Notes: generated from the letters alone by a model not told the origin. A DNA stretch of 64,000 nucleotides from Chromatiales bacterium (GCA_028284585.1 JANQRK010000022.1:62001-126000); one strand, 5' to 3'; positions 35,475 to 44,907 are shown, counted from the stretch's first letter. Numbers and translations are program-made.

Positions 35475-35978
35475 ATGTCATCAGCCAAACCGATCATCGA
35501 CGACGGCGATAACGCCAAGACGATTCCCACCCGATTCGGTTCGCAGGAAATCGACCCAGCCTCGGTCCTCCACTTTCCCGAAGGGCTAGCCGGCTTCGAG
35601 GACCTACACGCGTTCAAGCTGTTTCATGAAGAAGGCAAGCCGACCGTATTTTACCTGCAGTCACTCGACAATCCCGATGTGCGGTTCCCGGTTGTCAATC
35701 CAGACAGTTTCCAAGTCAGCTACGAGTGCGTGCTCAGCGACCAAGAGCTGGCCACGCTGCAGCTCGATGACACGGCAGATGTCGCCATGCTGATCACCCT
35801 GGCCCAAGTCGGCAACCTAGACCGCGGTGTCCACGCCAACTTCATGGGGCCCATCATGCTCAACACACGTAAGCGGATTGGCCTGCAAAAACATCTGAAT
35901 CAAGTCAGCGGCCGCGTCGTGATACGCGCCGAGCAATCTCGGCGCAGGCAAGGATCGGCCGGTTCCTTGCCCACTTGA
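35475..35978 (+). CDS. fliW: Flagellar assembly factor FliW
   Basis: 167 residues from ATG 35475 (GGAGGG 9 nt upstream); a longer frame from 35307 contains the promoter. FPEGLAGFEDLHAFKLF, FYLQSLDNPDVRFPVVNP and GVHANFMGPIMLNTRKRIGLQ are FliW motifs. In Bacillus and Campylobacter FliW binds flagellin and also antagonises CsrA, which represses flagellin translation. Here it lies divergently beside flagellin 1 and upstream of flagellin 2. No csrA gene is in the window. FliW is less familiar in gammaproteobacteria. Confidence 0.92.
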   Translation: MSSAKPIIDDGDNAKTIPTRFGSQEIDPASVLHFPEGLAGFEDLHAFKLFHEEGKPTVFYLQSLDNPDVRFPVVNPDSFQVSYECVLSDQELATLQLDDTADVAMLITLAQVGNLDRGVHANFMGPIMLNTRKRIGLQKHLNQVSGRVVIRAEQSRRRQGSAGSLPT

Positions 35979-36039
35979 GCGGCAACAGCTTGCCGCATCC
36001 GACCAAACCGAACAGTTCTCGGTAAGCCTCCAAGCCTTT

Positions 36040-36077
36040 CCCCTCCCCGTCGGCGACGCGGAGGGGTTTCTTTTTGT
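36040..36077 (+). terminator. Rho-independent terminator of fliW
   Basis: CCCCTCC (36040-36046) pairs with GGAGGGG (36060-36066), and an inner CGTC/GACG stem extends it; TTTCTTTTT follows. It is about 60 bp after the fliW stop. Confidence 0.85.
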
Positions 36078-36113
36078 CCGTGGGCGACGCGGAGGGGTTT
36101 CTTTTTGTCCGTG
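36052..36113 (+). repeat. 31-bp tandem duplication of the terminator's right half
   Basis: The 31 bases at 36052-36082 (GGCGACGCGGAGGGG, the T tract and GTCCGTG) are repeated exactly at 36083-36113. The second copy lacks the left stem arm so cannot form the same hairpin by itself. It looks like a recent slippage duplication. Confidence 0.85.
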
Positions 36114-36163
36114 GACAATGCGAATCCGTGCTCACAGCCTGACAAACCCTGAATTCGGACACT

Positions 36164-36179
36164 TGGCATCAAGCTTGCT
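36164..36179 (+). promoter_or_regulatory. Candidate sigma54 promoter for flagellin 2
   Basis: TGGCATCAAGCTTGCT matches TGGCACG-N4-TTGCW closely, with a perfect TTGCT -12 element and correct 12-bp GG-GC spacing. Transcription would start near 36191, about 70 nt before the flagellin 2 ATG. Confidence 0.7.
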
Positions 36180-36262
36180 GATTGCAGGGGTAGTGACGCG
36201 CTCGCCTGGTGCTTGCAGCCGATGCGAATAGTCTGAAACTGGACGAATGAGGGGCCTTGAAC

Positions 36263-37114
36263 ATGCCACAGGTAATCAATACCAACATGATGTCGCTGAA
36301 CAGCCAGCGTGCATTGAATATGTCTCAGAACAGCATGCAGACCTCGCTGGAGCGACTGTCTTCAGGGCTTCGCATAAATCGCGCAAAAGATGATGCCGCA
36401 GGCCTGGCGATTTCAGAACGACTAGGGGCCCAAATCCGAGGGCTCGAACAGGCCAACCGCAACGGCCTGGACGGTATCTCGCTGATGCAAACTGCCGAAG
36501 GTGCGCTGGAAGAGGTCGGTAACATGCTGCAGCGGATGCGAGAACTCGCAGTGCAATCAGCCAACGGCACGGTAGGTGATCCCGACAAGGCCTCGTTGAA
36601 TGACGAATATCAGGAGCTCAAGGTCGAGATCGACCGCGTCCTGAACGCCACCGAATTCAATGGGGTTAACCTCCTCGCCACCTCGGCAACCCTTCGGCTG
36701 CAGATTGGTTTCAAGGCGGGCACCGGCACCTCGTTTCAAATCGCTGTTTCGACCTTCAATTTATCTGCCCGTACTCTGGCCAGCGGTGGGCTGCGGTCTG
36801 TGATCGGCGTCAGCGTTGGGATCAGCACGACCTCAAACGCCCTGTCACGGCTCGGCTTGCTCGATCGGGCAATTGATAACATTACTCAAAAGCGGGCCGA
36901 CTTTGGCGCCAAACAGAATCGGATCGAGTCGACGCTGCGTAACAACGCCAATATCATCGAAAACCAGAGCGCAGCACGCAGTCGAATTCGTGACGCTGAC
37001 TTTGCTCGGGAGACAGCCAATCTGACTCGGACGCAGATTCTGCAGCAGGCAGGCACTGCAATGCTGGCGCAAGCCAACCAACTGCCGCAGAACGTGTTGC
37101 AGCTCTTAGGATAA
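36263..37114 (+). CDS. fliC: Flagellin (copy 2)
   Basis: 283 residues from ATG 36263 (GAGGGG 8 nt upstream); the frame also allows a TTG two codons earlier. Terminal domains are PQVINTNMMSLNSQRALN, SSGLRINRAKDDAAGLAISERL and IIENQSAARSRIRDADFARE with LPQNVLQLLG. It is a paralogue of flagellin 1, with the same short central part but different core residues, and both ends are conserved for FliS and FlaG/FliD partners. A sigma54-type promoter precedes it, unlike flagellin 1. The Maf glycosyltransferase follows 97 bp later. Confidence 0.96.
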   Translation: MPQVINTNMMSLNSQRALNMSQNSMQTSLERLSSGLRINRAKDDAAGLAISERLGAQIRGLEQANRNGLDGISLMQTAEGALEEVGNMLQRMRELAVQSANGTVGDPDKASLNDEYQELKVEIDRVLNATEFNGVNLLATSATLRLQIGFKAGTGTSFQIAVSTFNLSARTLASGGLRSVIGVSVGISTTSNALSRLGLLDRAIDNITQKRADFGAKQNRIESTLRNNANIIENQSAARSRIRDADFARETANLTRTQILQQAGTAMLAQANQLPQNVLQLLG

Positions 37115-37211
37115 CTTGGCACTCGTTCCCGACCAGTTGAAGCGGCACGACCGCACACCCAACATCGGACGGCCCGCCGCGCGCCCGTCGGTCTGAGCTC
37201 GGCAGCACAAT

Positions 37212-39719
37212 ATGGAACAGCTACAGTTCTTGACCAACGCCTTCGGTGACCGATACCTCTACGAGGTCAACCGGACCACCTTCAATGACGTGGGTGCTGC
37301 GAGTGTCTTCAAGCGCCATTTCGATGACCGTCTGTTCCCCAAGGACACACTCAACATCATTGTTGGCACGGACTCGGGTTTATTGATTCGGTATGTCCAA
37401 AGCCAAGGCGTGCCGGACGGCTCGCGTTATCTTTTTCTTGAAGTTGACGCCTTGCTACCCGTAGTACGCCAGGGACTGGCCGATGTCGAACTGGACAACT
37501 CCATCCATATTGCCACACCAGATGGCCTCGACGACTGCCTTAGCGATATCCGGTTCCTCGACTACGCGAACATCGGCGCGATCAATCTGCTCGAGTCGGT
37601 GGGCGCCATCGATGCCTACTACGTAGATTACACAGCGACAACCGCCAGCGTCCGGCAACGAATGGAGGCGCTGATCTGGGCATGTAATAGCCAACTCAGC
37701 AACCCAACATTCACTCGCTGTCAGTTACGCAATCTCGTTGAGGAAAATGTTGCGGCCGAGGTCCTGCGCAATCGCTTTAGCGGGCGCACCGCCCTGCTGC
37801 TCGGGGGCGGTCCATCGTTGGACGCGATCTTGCCCTGGGCCAGGGAGCACCAAGGGTGCTTGATGATCCTCGCCGTTTCGCGCATCTGCCGGCGCCTGCG
37901 CGAGGCAGGGGTGATGCCCCACATCGTGGTGTCGATCGATCCCACTGAGCTCAGCTTCGATATCAGCAAGGAGCTGCTGCTGCTCGATCCACGGGTGCTT
38001 TTCGCACATGCCAACCATGTGGTTTATGCACTGCTTGGGCAGTGGCGTGGCCGCAGCGTTTACATGGACCAACGCTTTCCCTGGCAGAATAAGCAGGACA
38101 CTGTGAATATCGGCGCAGTTGGCCCCACGGTCATCAACACGGCCTTCGCGCTCGCCCAGGCAATGGGTTTTTCACGCATAGTCTTCGGTGGCATCGATCT
38201 ATGTCACAGCGACCAAGGCTACTCCCATGCCCAGGGTAGCAACGAGCATGATGCCGGCCCGCAACTCGGTGGCACCGGGATGCGGGTTCGCACCAATGCG
38301 GGTCGCGATGCCGAGACCACACCGGACTTTTACAACGCGATCCTTGCCCTGAGCGGTCAGGCCGAGGCTGCCAGCGAAGCCGGCATCACTGTAGTCAATC
38401 CGGCACCCGACGCCGCCGCTATTAAGGGGGTCGAATTCACTGAGCTGGACGAGGTTGCCCTACCGGTTGCCACGAGCGACCCGTTCAACAGCCTGCACAG
38501 CTGCCTGCCGGCCGACTCACCGCAGGCGCGCATCGCCAACCTATCGATGATGCAACGCGAGCTGGCCCGGGCCAATGGACGCCTACGCAAGATCATAGGG
38601 CTCGCCGAAGAAGCGCTCGAGTGCAACGCAGGCCTGTTCGGGCGCAACGGCAAGACCGCAGATTTCCGCCACAAAAAACGTATGGACAAGATCGAACGTC
38701 AGCTCGATAGCCGGCTAAAGGACCTATCCGAGATCGTCCGTATGTTCAGTAGCCGGGATTTCCTGCACATGCCGCCCTCGGACCGCGAGTGGAGCGATGC
38801 CGAGATAGAACAGGCGGGGATCACTTACTACAGCGCCTATCGAAACAATGCGCAGGAGATCCTGCACCTCGTCGAACAGGCGCAACAACGGGTAGAGACG
38901 ACGATCAGCGAAGAAGACGCCACACCAGACTTCGAACGCCTGCTGAAACAATGGGAGCAAGACCAGGTGCCGGGCCGTGCGGCGGTCTGGGCCTATCGAC
39001 ACCCGGAGCCGGCAGCCGCGATGCCGAAGAATATTGCTCAGCGTTTCGAGCAACTGGGTAAGGACTTTGAGCAGCTCATGGGACAACGCGACACCCATCA
39101 TGCGCGCAAGGTGCGTGCCTATGTCGAGTTGGGCCCGGTTCGCGCTCGCCTGCAAAGACTGTTCAAGGAGGGCAACACAGAGGAACTGCAACGGGCGGGC
39201 ACGCGATTGGCTACGCTTGGGCAAACCCAAGCCAATGAGCTGCGGCATTTGGCACTCGGGTACCAAGCGGAGCTGAACGGCGATCATGAGGCGGCGTTCC
39301 AAGAGTACAACGGTGTCGTCGATGCTGTCCGTGAGGTGCTCGATCAACAAGACGAGGGGCACCTCAATCCCCGTCTGGAAGATGCACTGCGACGCATGGT
39401 TTTTATTGCGATGTCGCAGGAGTGGCGGGAGCAGGCCCAGCTGATCCTACAGACCCTAGCCGAACTCGCACCGGCCTACGAACCCCAGTACGCCGAGATG
39501 CTGCGCCTGTCCGGCGAATTCGAGGCCGCAGCCACAGTCTATACGGCCTATCTGAGCAAAGCGCCCGGCGACCACGTGGCTATGCTGCGCCTCGGCAAGA
39601 CCTATCAAGCGATGGGCTCACTGGAAGCCGCCCGCACTGCCTTCGACTATGTGCTGCGCAACGATCCAGACAACCAGGCCGCCAAGGCCCTGCTCGAGCA
39701 GATTGGCACAGCTGCCTAA
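37212..39719 (+). CDS. Motility-associated factor (Maf) glycosyltransferase, DUF115 with C-terminal TPRs
   Basis: 835 residues. The N-terminal region (about 1-180) is the Maf N-domain. The central DUF115 domain begins with ALLLGGGPSLD near 195 and continues with VVSIDPTE, AVGPTVINTAFALAQAMGF and FGGIDLCHSDQGYSHAQG. The last 150 residues contain TPR-like repeats (AEMLRLSGEFEAAATVYTAYL, LGKTYQAMGSLEAARTAFDYV), so it is longer than typical Maf proteins. Maf enzymes transfer CMP-activated nonulosonic acids onto flagellin Ser/Thr in the cytoplasm. Position next to flagellin 2 and near the leg operon supports this role. Confidence 0.88.
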   Translation: MEQLQFLTNAFGDRYLYEVNRTTFNDVGAASVFKRHFDDRLFPKDTLNIIVGTDSGLLIRYVQSQGVPDGSRYLFLEVDALLPVVRQGLADVELDNSIHIATPDGLDDCLSDIRFLDYANIGAINLLESVGAIDAYYVDYTATTASVRQRMEALIWACNSQLSNPTFTRCQLRNLVEENVAAEVLRNRFSGRTALLLGGGPSLDAILPWAREHQGCLMILAVSRICRRLREAGVMPHIVVSIDPTELSFDISKELLLLDPRVLFAHANHVVYALLGQWRGRSVYMDQRFPWQNKQDTVNIGAVGPTVINTAFALAQAMGFSRIVFGGIDLCHSDQGYSHAQGSNEHDAGPQLGGTGMRVRTNAGRDAETTPDFYNAILALSGQAEAASEAGITVVNPAPDAAAIKGVEFTELDEVALPVATSDPFNSLHSCLPADSPQARIANLSMMQRELARANGRLRKIIGLAEEALECNAGLFGRNGKTADFRHKKRMDKIERQLDSRLKDLSEIVRMFSSRDFLHMPPSDREWSDAEIEQAGITYYSAYRNNAQEILHLVEQAQQRVETTISEEDATPDFERLLKQWEQDQVPGRAAVWAYRHPEPAAAMPKNIAQRFEQLGKDFEQLMGQRDTHHARKVRAYVELGPVRARLQRLFKEGNTEELQRAGTRLATLGQTQANELRHLALGYQAELNGDHEAAFQEYNGVVDAVREVLDQQDEGHLNPRLEDALRRMVFIAMSQEWREQAQLILQTLAELAPAYEPQYAEMLRLSGEFEAAATVYTAYLSKAPGDHVAMLRLGKTYQAMGSLEAARTAFDYVLRNDPDNQAAKALLEQIGTAA

Positions 39720-39956
39720 AAAAAACGTCCCGCGCGAACCTTATCCGCGTCAACTAGCCCGGCCCGACCAGCCAGGCCCTCGCCGGCCACGGCTCACTTA
39801 AGCAGACGTCGTGGTAGTATGGAAAGTCCGCTAGGGATGGCGGTGACAGAACAGATTGGCCCGAAAACAAGATCCAACGCCGGGATATTCAGGAAGTAGC
39901 TTATCCAGCCGATAGCCCGAGCGTGTTTCTGTAAGCAAGAATTAACCTGGATTGCT

Positions 39957-41975
39957 ATGCCGAGGCAACATCTCTTCCGTCTGCTGTTGCTCCTTGTACT
40001 GATCGCCCCATTGACCGCGCAGGCGGTGACGCTCGGCAAGATCCGGGTCAATTCGTTTCTTGGGCAACCGCTCGATGCCGAGATTGACCTGGTCGGGCTT
40101 AGCGCCGGTCAGCATGAAGACCTGCGCCTAAGGATCGCCAACCAAGATCAGTTTGCGCGTCTGGGGATCATCTACGATGCCATTCTTGCCGATATGCGGT
40201 TCGCCGTGGTTCGCTCAGATGGGCGCTGGCTGGTGCGGCTGCGTACCGACAATCCAGTTGTAGAGCCATTCCTCGACTTTCCACTACTGATGACCTGGCG
40301 CAATGGGCAGTTGGTCAGACAGTACACACTGCTTCTCGACCCACCCAGGCGCATAAATGTCTCACAAATCACACAGCGCTCAGCACCTGTAGCGGCACCA
40401 GCACCTGTGATGCGGCAGCCCGAGCCGTCAACCGGGGACTTGTATGGGCCTGTACAGCGCGGCGAAACCTTGTGGCCGATCGCGAAGCGGCTCAAGCCAG
40501 CCAATGTAACCACACGACAGATGGCGCTGGCCCTGCTTAGGGCCAATCCCGACGCATTCATCAACGGCAACATGAACCTGCTGCGCGCCGGTGCACGGCT
40601 GACGATACCGCCGCGCAGCTTGATCGATCAGATCGATCAAGCCACGGCTCGCGCCGAATTCGCAGCGCAGGCCCAACGTCACGAACGTACAACCACTCAG
40701 GTTGCCACCTCGCCACGCACCGAACCGCCCAAGATTAGCCAGCCCAGTGGAAAAGCTGCGGATGGGTCTGTTGACAAAATCCCATCGGAAGACGACGCCG
40801 ACGACCAAACTGAAGCTAGGGATGCCCAGCTAAAAATCGTAACCAAGCGGCAGGCCGCGGATCCTGCGTCCAATGACACGCAGGACTTGCAGGAGCAACT
40901 GCTGGTCACCATGGAAGAGATCGAGAGCAACCGCCTGGCTACCGGGGCCATTCGGGCACGCGTGGAAGAACTCGAGACCGAGCTGATACGCATGCACCAA
41001 CTGGTGCAGCTCAAGAACGAACAAATCGCGGCCCTGCAATCCGAGCTGCCCACGGGCGAAGGCACGGACAAGCCGCCCCCCGGCACGGCACCGGCGGTCG
41101 AAGGGCGACTTGACGAACAACAACGCCCGACAAGCGACGATCCAATCACAGCCCAGCGCACCGATCCTCGCGATGCACTGGCCGAAGTTGCCCAGCCAGC
41201 CGATGGCATCCAGGTGGAAACAGGTATCGTCCCCGCGGCCGACAGCACCGGCGGCCAGGCCTGGTATGAACGCTATCTCTGGGTCATCTGGGCGGTACTC
41301 GCATTCCTCGGCATGACCGCCTTGTTGCTCGCATTTCGCCGGCCCAAGGAAGCATCCGATGAGCTGCCGCTACCAGAATTGCCGGAGACGCAGTCGGCCT
41401 CAGCCCTGAGCGGTGCAGCGCTATCGGAAGCTGTGGCCTCTCCGCAAGCGCCAGTCGCAGCCGAGCAAGCGCAAGACCGAGATAGCGGGCGCACAGCGGC
41501 CGACGCGAGCACCGACGACGGCATTAGCGACACCCTGCTCAACGACATGCTCGAGGAAAGTGAACTGCAGGCCAATAAGCCGCCGCGCAGCGACGCCGAT
41601 AGCGAGGTCAACGATGCAGACATTGCGTCTTGGCTCAACGAGCTGGGCAGCGAGGCAGTGCCCATCCGACCTACGGATGCGGAGGAAAGGGCAACAAGCG
41701 ACGATGAAGACATCCCCAGTATCCTGACCGAACTAGACGACCGACTGTCGACCACTGCACCCACAGAGCCATCGCCGGCGTCCAGTGTGCAGCTCGACCC
41801 GCTCGACGACGCAGGCGAGGACGAGACCTTTGCAATGAGCCTCGACTTGGCGCGCGCCTACCTCGAGATCGGTGACCAGGAGGGGGCCAGTGACATGCTC
41901 AAGCAGGCCTTATCGGTCGCCCATAACCCCGATCACCGGCGCCAGATCGAGGAGCTCTTGCAGCAAATCGACTGA
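39957..41975 (+). CDS. fimV: FimV-like inner-membrane protein
   Basis: 672 residues. A signal peptide ends near LTAQA, followed by the FimV N-terminal motif VTLGKIRVNSFLGQPLDAEI. A LysM-type domain (GPVQRGETLWPIAKRL) starts near 165. A coiled coil lies at about 300-370 and a membrane helix at about 438-460 (WVIWAVLAFLGMTALLLAF). An acidic cytoplasmic region and a terminal TPR-like FimV motif (LARAYLEIGDQEGASDML) follow. FimV organises pole-associated assemblies such as type IV pili and chemotaxis machinery. In the 237 bp before it I see no gene or clear promoter. Confidence 0.9.
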   Translation: MPRQHLFRLLLLLVLIAPLTAQAVTLGKIRVNSFLGQPLDAEIDLVGLSAGQHEDLRLRIANQDQFARLGIIYDAILADMRFAVVRSDGRWLVRLRTDNPVVEPFLDFPLLMTWRNGQLVRQYTLLLDPPRRINVSQITQRSAPVAAPAPVMRQPEPSTGDLYGPVQRGETLWPIAKRLKPANVTTRQMALALLRANPDAFINGNMNLLRAGARLTIPPRSLIDQIDQATARAEFAAQAQRHERTTTQVATSPRTEPPKISQPSGKAADGSVDKIPSEDDADDQTEARDAQLKIVTKRQAADPASNDTQDLQEQLLVTMEEIESNRLATGAIRARVEELETELIRMHQLVQLKNEQIAALQSELPTGEGTDKPPPGTAPAVEGRLDEQQRPTSDDPITAQRTDPRDALAEVAQPADGIQVETGIVPAADSTGGQAWYERYLWVIWAVLAFLGMTALLLAFRRPKEASDELPLPELPETQSASALSGAALSEAVASPQAPVAAEQAQDRDSGRTAADASTDDGISDTLLNDMLEESELQANKPPRSDADSEVNDADIASWLNELGSEAVPIRPTDAEERATSDDEDIPSILTELDDRLSTTAPTEPSPASSVQLDPLDDAGEDETFAMSLDLARAYLEIGDQEGASDMLKQALSVAHNPDHRRQIEELLQQID

Positions 41976-42077
41976 CTCCGATCTCACTCTCTTGCAAGCA
42001 GCGCACTTGGCATGGCACCGCATGGCATCGAAACGTCCGGCCGCTATCGCCGCCCCAACCGGCAAACCAAAGGCGCA

Positions 42078-42851
42078 TCAGTACGGGGAATCGAACACGG
42101 CGCCAGGCTGCAATCCAGCGACCTGCGACTTGAGCTCCGTCCATAGGGCCTGGTACGAACGACCCGCCATCGAGCACGCCGCAAAGGCAGTGACCGGACG
42201 ACGTTCTAGCCCCATGCGCTCAACCTCGCTGGCATAGGGGATAGTGGTCGACAGCACACCACAGCGGGCATCTACTGGGCTTGCGACAACATCCTGGTGG
42301 AGCTGTTTGCGCCTATCGACCATGGAATAAAACGTCAACACCGGGCTTCCCAGATCGTGCCCCGCCATGAAATCCAATAGCTGCTCCAAGGTACGCAATG
42401 ACAGCGGCGTCGGTATCGTTGGTAGCAGCAAGGCATCGACGGCGCGAAAGATGTTCTCGGAGACCAGTGAGATGCTCGGTGGGCAGTCCAGTACCACCAG
42501 ATCATATTGCGCCGCCAACGGCCTTAGTAACCTACGCAGGCGCGTAGTGGGTTTTTTGGTACCGCCGAACAAGAGGTCCATGTTGCGATAGGAGAAATCG
42601 GCCGGCAATAAATCCAGATGAGGATAGTCTGTGCCCTTTAGGACGTCACTCAGATCACGCTTGCCGAGAAGCATCCGTTTACTACCCCGGACCTTCGGCT
42701 TGACCCGCAAATAAAAAGTCGCCGCGCCCTGCGGGTCGAGATCCCAAATCAAGGTACGCAGCCCATCCGCCGCCGCGAGATGACCGATATTCACCGCCGC
42801 AGCGGTCTTACCGACACCACCCTTTATGTTGTAGATGCCCAGGACCCTCAT
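42078..42851 (-). CDS. ParA/MinD-family ATPase
   Basis: 257 residues. The deviant Walker A is KGGVGKTAAAVNIGH near residue 10, DLDPQGAATFYL near 38 is switch I/A', and VLDCPPSISLVSEN near 115 is Walker B. There is no N-terminal DNA-binding domain and no parB in the window, so it is not a standard chromosome partition protein. It begins 5 bp after the CHAD gene ends, which implies co-expression. ParA ATPases without parB commonly position large cargos via an adaptor encoded next door. Here the obvious candidate is the CHAD protein. Confidence 0.9.
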   Translation of the reverse strand: MRVLGIYNIKGGVGKTAAAVNIGHLAAADGLRTLIWDLDPQGAATFYLRVKPKVRGSKRMLLGKRDLSDVLKGTDYPHLDLLPADFSYRNMDLLFGGTKKPTTRLRRLLRPLAAQYDLVVLDCPPSISLVSENIFRAVDALLLPTIPTPLSLRTLEQLLDFMAGHDLGSPVLTFYSMVDRRKQLHQDVVASPVDARCGVLSTTIPYASEVERMGLERRPVTAFAACSMAGRSYQALWTELKSQVAGLQPGAVFDSPY

Positions 42852-42856
42852 CGCGA

Positions 42857-44428
42857 TCAGGCGCCCCGGTCCCTAAACAACCGTCGATACAGCACATGAC
42901 TGTCTGCGGCATCGAAGCGTGCGAAACGCTCGGCAAATCGCTCCCGCGCAAGGTGCTGGTCACGCAGCAAGTGAGCGACCAATGCGCCCGTTGCCATCAG
43001 GCTGCGTCGGCCCTGAGGATCGCTCCGATCGAGTTCGGCCGAAAGCCCCTCGAGCCATTCGGCCTGGAGCTCGCGGTCCTGAAACTGACCAAGGCAATCG
43101 AGCAGATCCTTGAGGGGGCGAAGCATGCGCTTGAGCGGCTTCGCCGGATAGATGTCGCGAAAAAACTCGATCAAGTAACGCAGCTTCTTGCAGTCTTTGC
43201 GCAGCTGATGGAGCGCTTCGGCCGGGCTATCCGGTTGAATTGCCCGCCCCGCCTTGCGCACCCTCTTGTACATGCGCCAGATCTGCTGCGATGCAAGTTG
43301 CGCGACCGGCAGACTCGACAAGGCCCCTGGCTCGCCCGGTAAGCGGGGCGCATCGAGTAACTCGCGCCAGGCCTGTACCATGGCTCCCGTCGCGGGCGAG
43401 CCCAGCCGCCGTTTGAGGCGCCGTTGCTCGCTACGCTGTGCCTTGCGCACATGCACTTCCAAGGCATCCAGGTCCGCGGCCATGGCCGGTGGTAACGCGG
43501 CCCGCAGGCCAGGTAATTCGAGCAGGAAAACATCCAAGTCACGCGTTGGGCCGGTGACCTGGCCGAGGCGAGCAAAACGCTGCTGATATTCTTTGACCAC
43601 CGGCTCGGGCAACACTAGCTTGATCTGGGTTAGTGCCGAGCGCGTGCGCCGAATCGCCACACGCAGATCGTGCAAGAACTCCGAATCGAGATCGGCGCGT
43701 GTACCCGGGATGTTGCGCTCGATAGTCAGCGACAGGGCACGCAGAATCTCACGCTGGGCCTCCAGTGCAGTTTGCTTGGGCCGGAGGGCTACCTTGAGTT
43801 TGGACGAATAGTCACCGGGCGCGCGATCAACGGCGGTGAGCGCCTCTTCGAACAAACAGGGCGGGACCTTGGGCCACACCATCTCGTTGGCCAGAAAATC
43901 GGCGGCCCGCTGGGATTCCGCTGTATAACCACGCACCGGGATCAGCCGCAGTCGCGGCCCGAGCGCGATCGACTCGCGATCGGGGGAATCGCACAGTAAG
44001 CTCAACAACTGCAGGCGGACGACGGTCTTAGCGTCTTCGTTCAGCAGCGCGAGCCCGATCGACTCGATCTGGACCCGGGCCAGCGGCAGCAGTACACGCA
44101 TCTCGAGTAGGCTCGACACCCGCAGCCGCAAATCACTGTCCGGGAGATCGGCCGGCCAGGCCGGTTCGGCCACGGATTGCAGCGGCTCGACTACCTGTTC
44201 GCCATCGGCGGATTGCAAACGCAACACAGCGGACCCGTCGGAGGTCACTTGCAACAGCCGCAGACCAGCCGAATTCAACCGCCAATCAAAGCTGTCGAAG
44301 TAGCACAGCGAGAAATCCGCGGAGTGGCCTTGGCAACAGCATCCGGGGCCGCCGAACAGCTCGATCAGTCGTTCAACATCGACATCATCAGGCAGCAGGA
44401 AACTGTCACTTGGAGAGGCGCTGTTCAT
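42857..44428 (-). CDS. CHAD-domain protein with divergent CYTH-like N-terminus
   Basis: 523 residues. Residues about 210-515 form a CHAD domain: FLHDLRVAIRRTRSALTQIKLVL with conserved His and Arg, GPTRDLDVFL, and near the C-terminus LHQLRKDCKKLRYLIEFFRD. CHAD domains bind polyphosphate, and CHAD proteins decorate polyphosphate granules. The N-terminal 200 residues are beta-rich and may be a decayed CYTH domain. An odd CCCQGH motif lies near 30. The gene is followed by the ParA ATPase on the same strand. Confidence 0.87.
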   Translation of the reverse strand: MNSASPSDSFLLPDDVDVERLIELFGGPGCCCQGHSADFSLCYFDSFDWRLNSAGLRLLQVTSDGSAVLRLQSADGEQVVEPLQSVAEPAWPADLPDSDLRLRVSSLLEMRVLLPLARVQIESIGLALLNEDAKTVVRLQLLSLLCDSPDRESIALGPRLRLIPVRGYTAESQRAADFLANEMVWPKVPPCLFEEALTAVDRAPGDYSSKLKVALRPKQTALEAQREILRALSLTIERNIPGTRADLDSEFLHDLRVAIRRTRSALTQIKLVLPEPVVKEYQQRFARLGQVTGPTRDLDVFLLELPGLRAALPPAMAADLDALEVHVRKAQRSEQRRLKRRLGSPATGAMVQAWRELLDAPRLPGEPGALSSLPVAQLASQQIWRMYKRVRKAGRAIQPDSPAEALHQLRKDCKKLRYLIEFFRDIYPAKPLKRMLRPLKDLLDCLGQFQDRELQAEWLEGLSAELDRSDPQGRRSLMATGALVAHLLRDQHLARERFAERFARFDAADSHVLYRRLFRDRGA

Positions 44429-44907
44429 TTCGTTCTTTGCGCATATACGCCCAGCGGGATGCAGGCGGAAGCCTTCTGTCGCGCTGGTGTAAGGATATGT
44501 CCGACATCAACTTCCGCAGGCCATATAGGCGCCTTTAGTGTATGTACATCGCACATACGGTGATCGGTCACGTGCAAGCCGTGGGGCTTGACAGCCCTGC
44601 CGGTCGATCGAACCCGCGGCTCTGAAGAGCACACCTCCGCAGCTTGACCACCGTTAGCAGCTGGGAGTTTCGACCTTACCACGGCCTGACCGACCGCGGC
44701 CCGCGCAAGCTGGGTTGGCAATGACCATGCCTGTGTTAGAAGAAGGGCCCGGCGTAAATCGCGATGAGCCTAGGGCGATTTGGAGGCAAGCTCAAGACTC
44801 ACGCCGAGAGATCGCTGTTAGATTTCGGGTCGAAGGAAGCTGGTTAGGACAGGAAAAGGTCGCAGTGGGGTAGTGCCGCAGTACGGCACCGGCCCGCCGG
44901 GAGGGGT
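44429..44907. other. Gene-free interval upstream of the CHAD gene
   Basis: 479 bp without a convincing gene. A 98-codon minus-strand frame ends at the CHAD start, but its composition is not protein-like. GTATGT/ACATAC forms a small hairpin at 44540-44558. It probably carries the CHAD-ParA promoter and leader. GGTTCGATC-like sequence at about 44600-44612 recalls a tRNA T loop, but no cloverleaf forms. Confidence 0.5.

Noticed and set aside
42078-42851. Chromosome or plasmid partition ParA
   Set aside because: No parB or parS-like repeats in the window, and the neighbour is a CHAD gene.
44580-44660. tRNA gene suggested by a GGGTTCGATC-like T loop on the minus strand
   Set aside because: The flanking bases cannot form a 5-bp T stem, and no acceptor or anticodon arm fits.
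44425-44721. 98-codon frame overlapping the CHAD start by 4 bp
   Set aside because: The amino-acid pattern is irregular, with no recognisable motif; the overlap alone is not enough.
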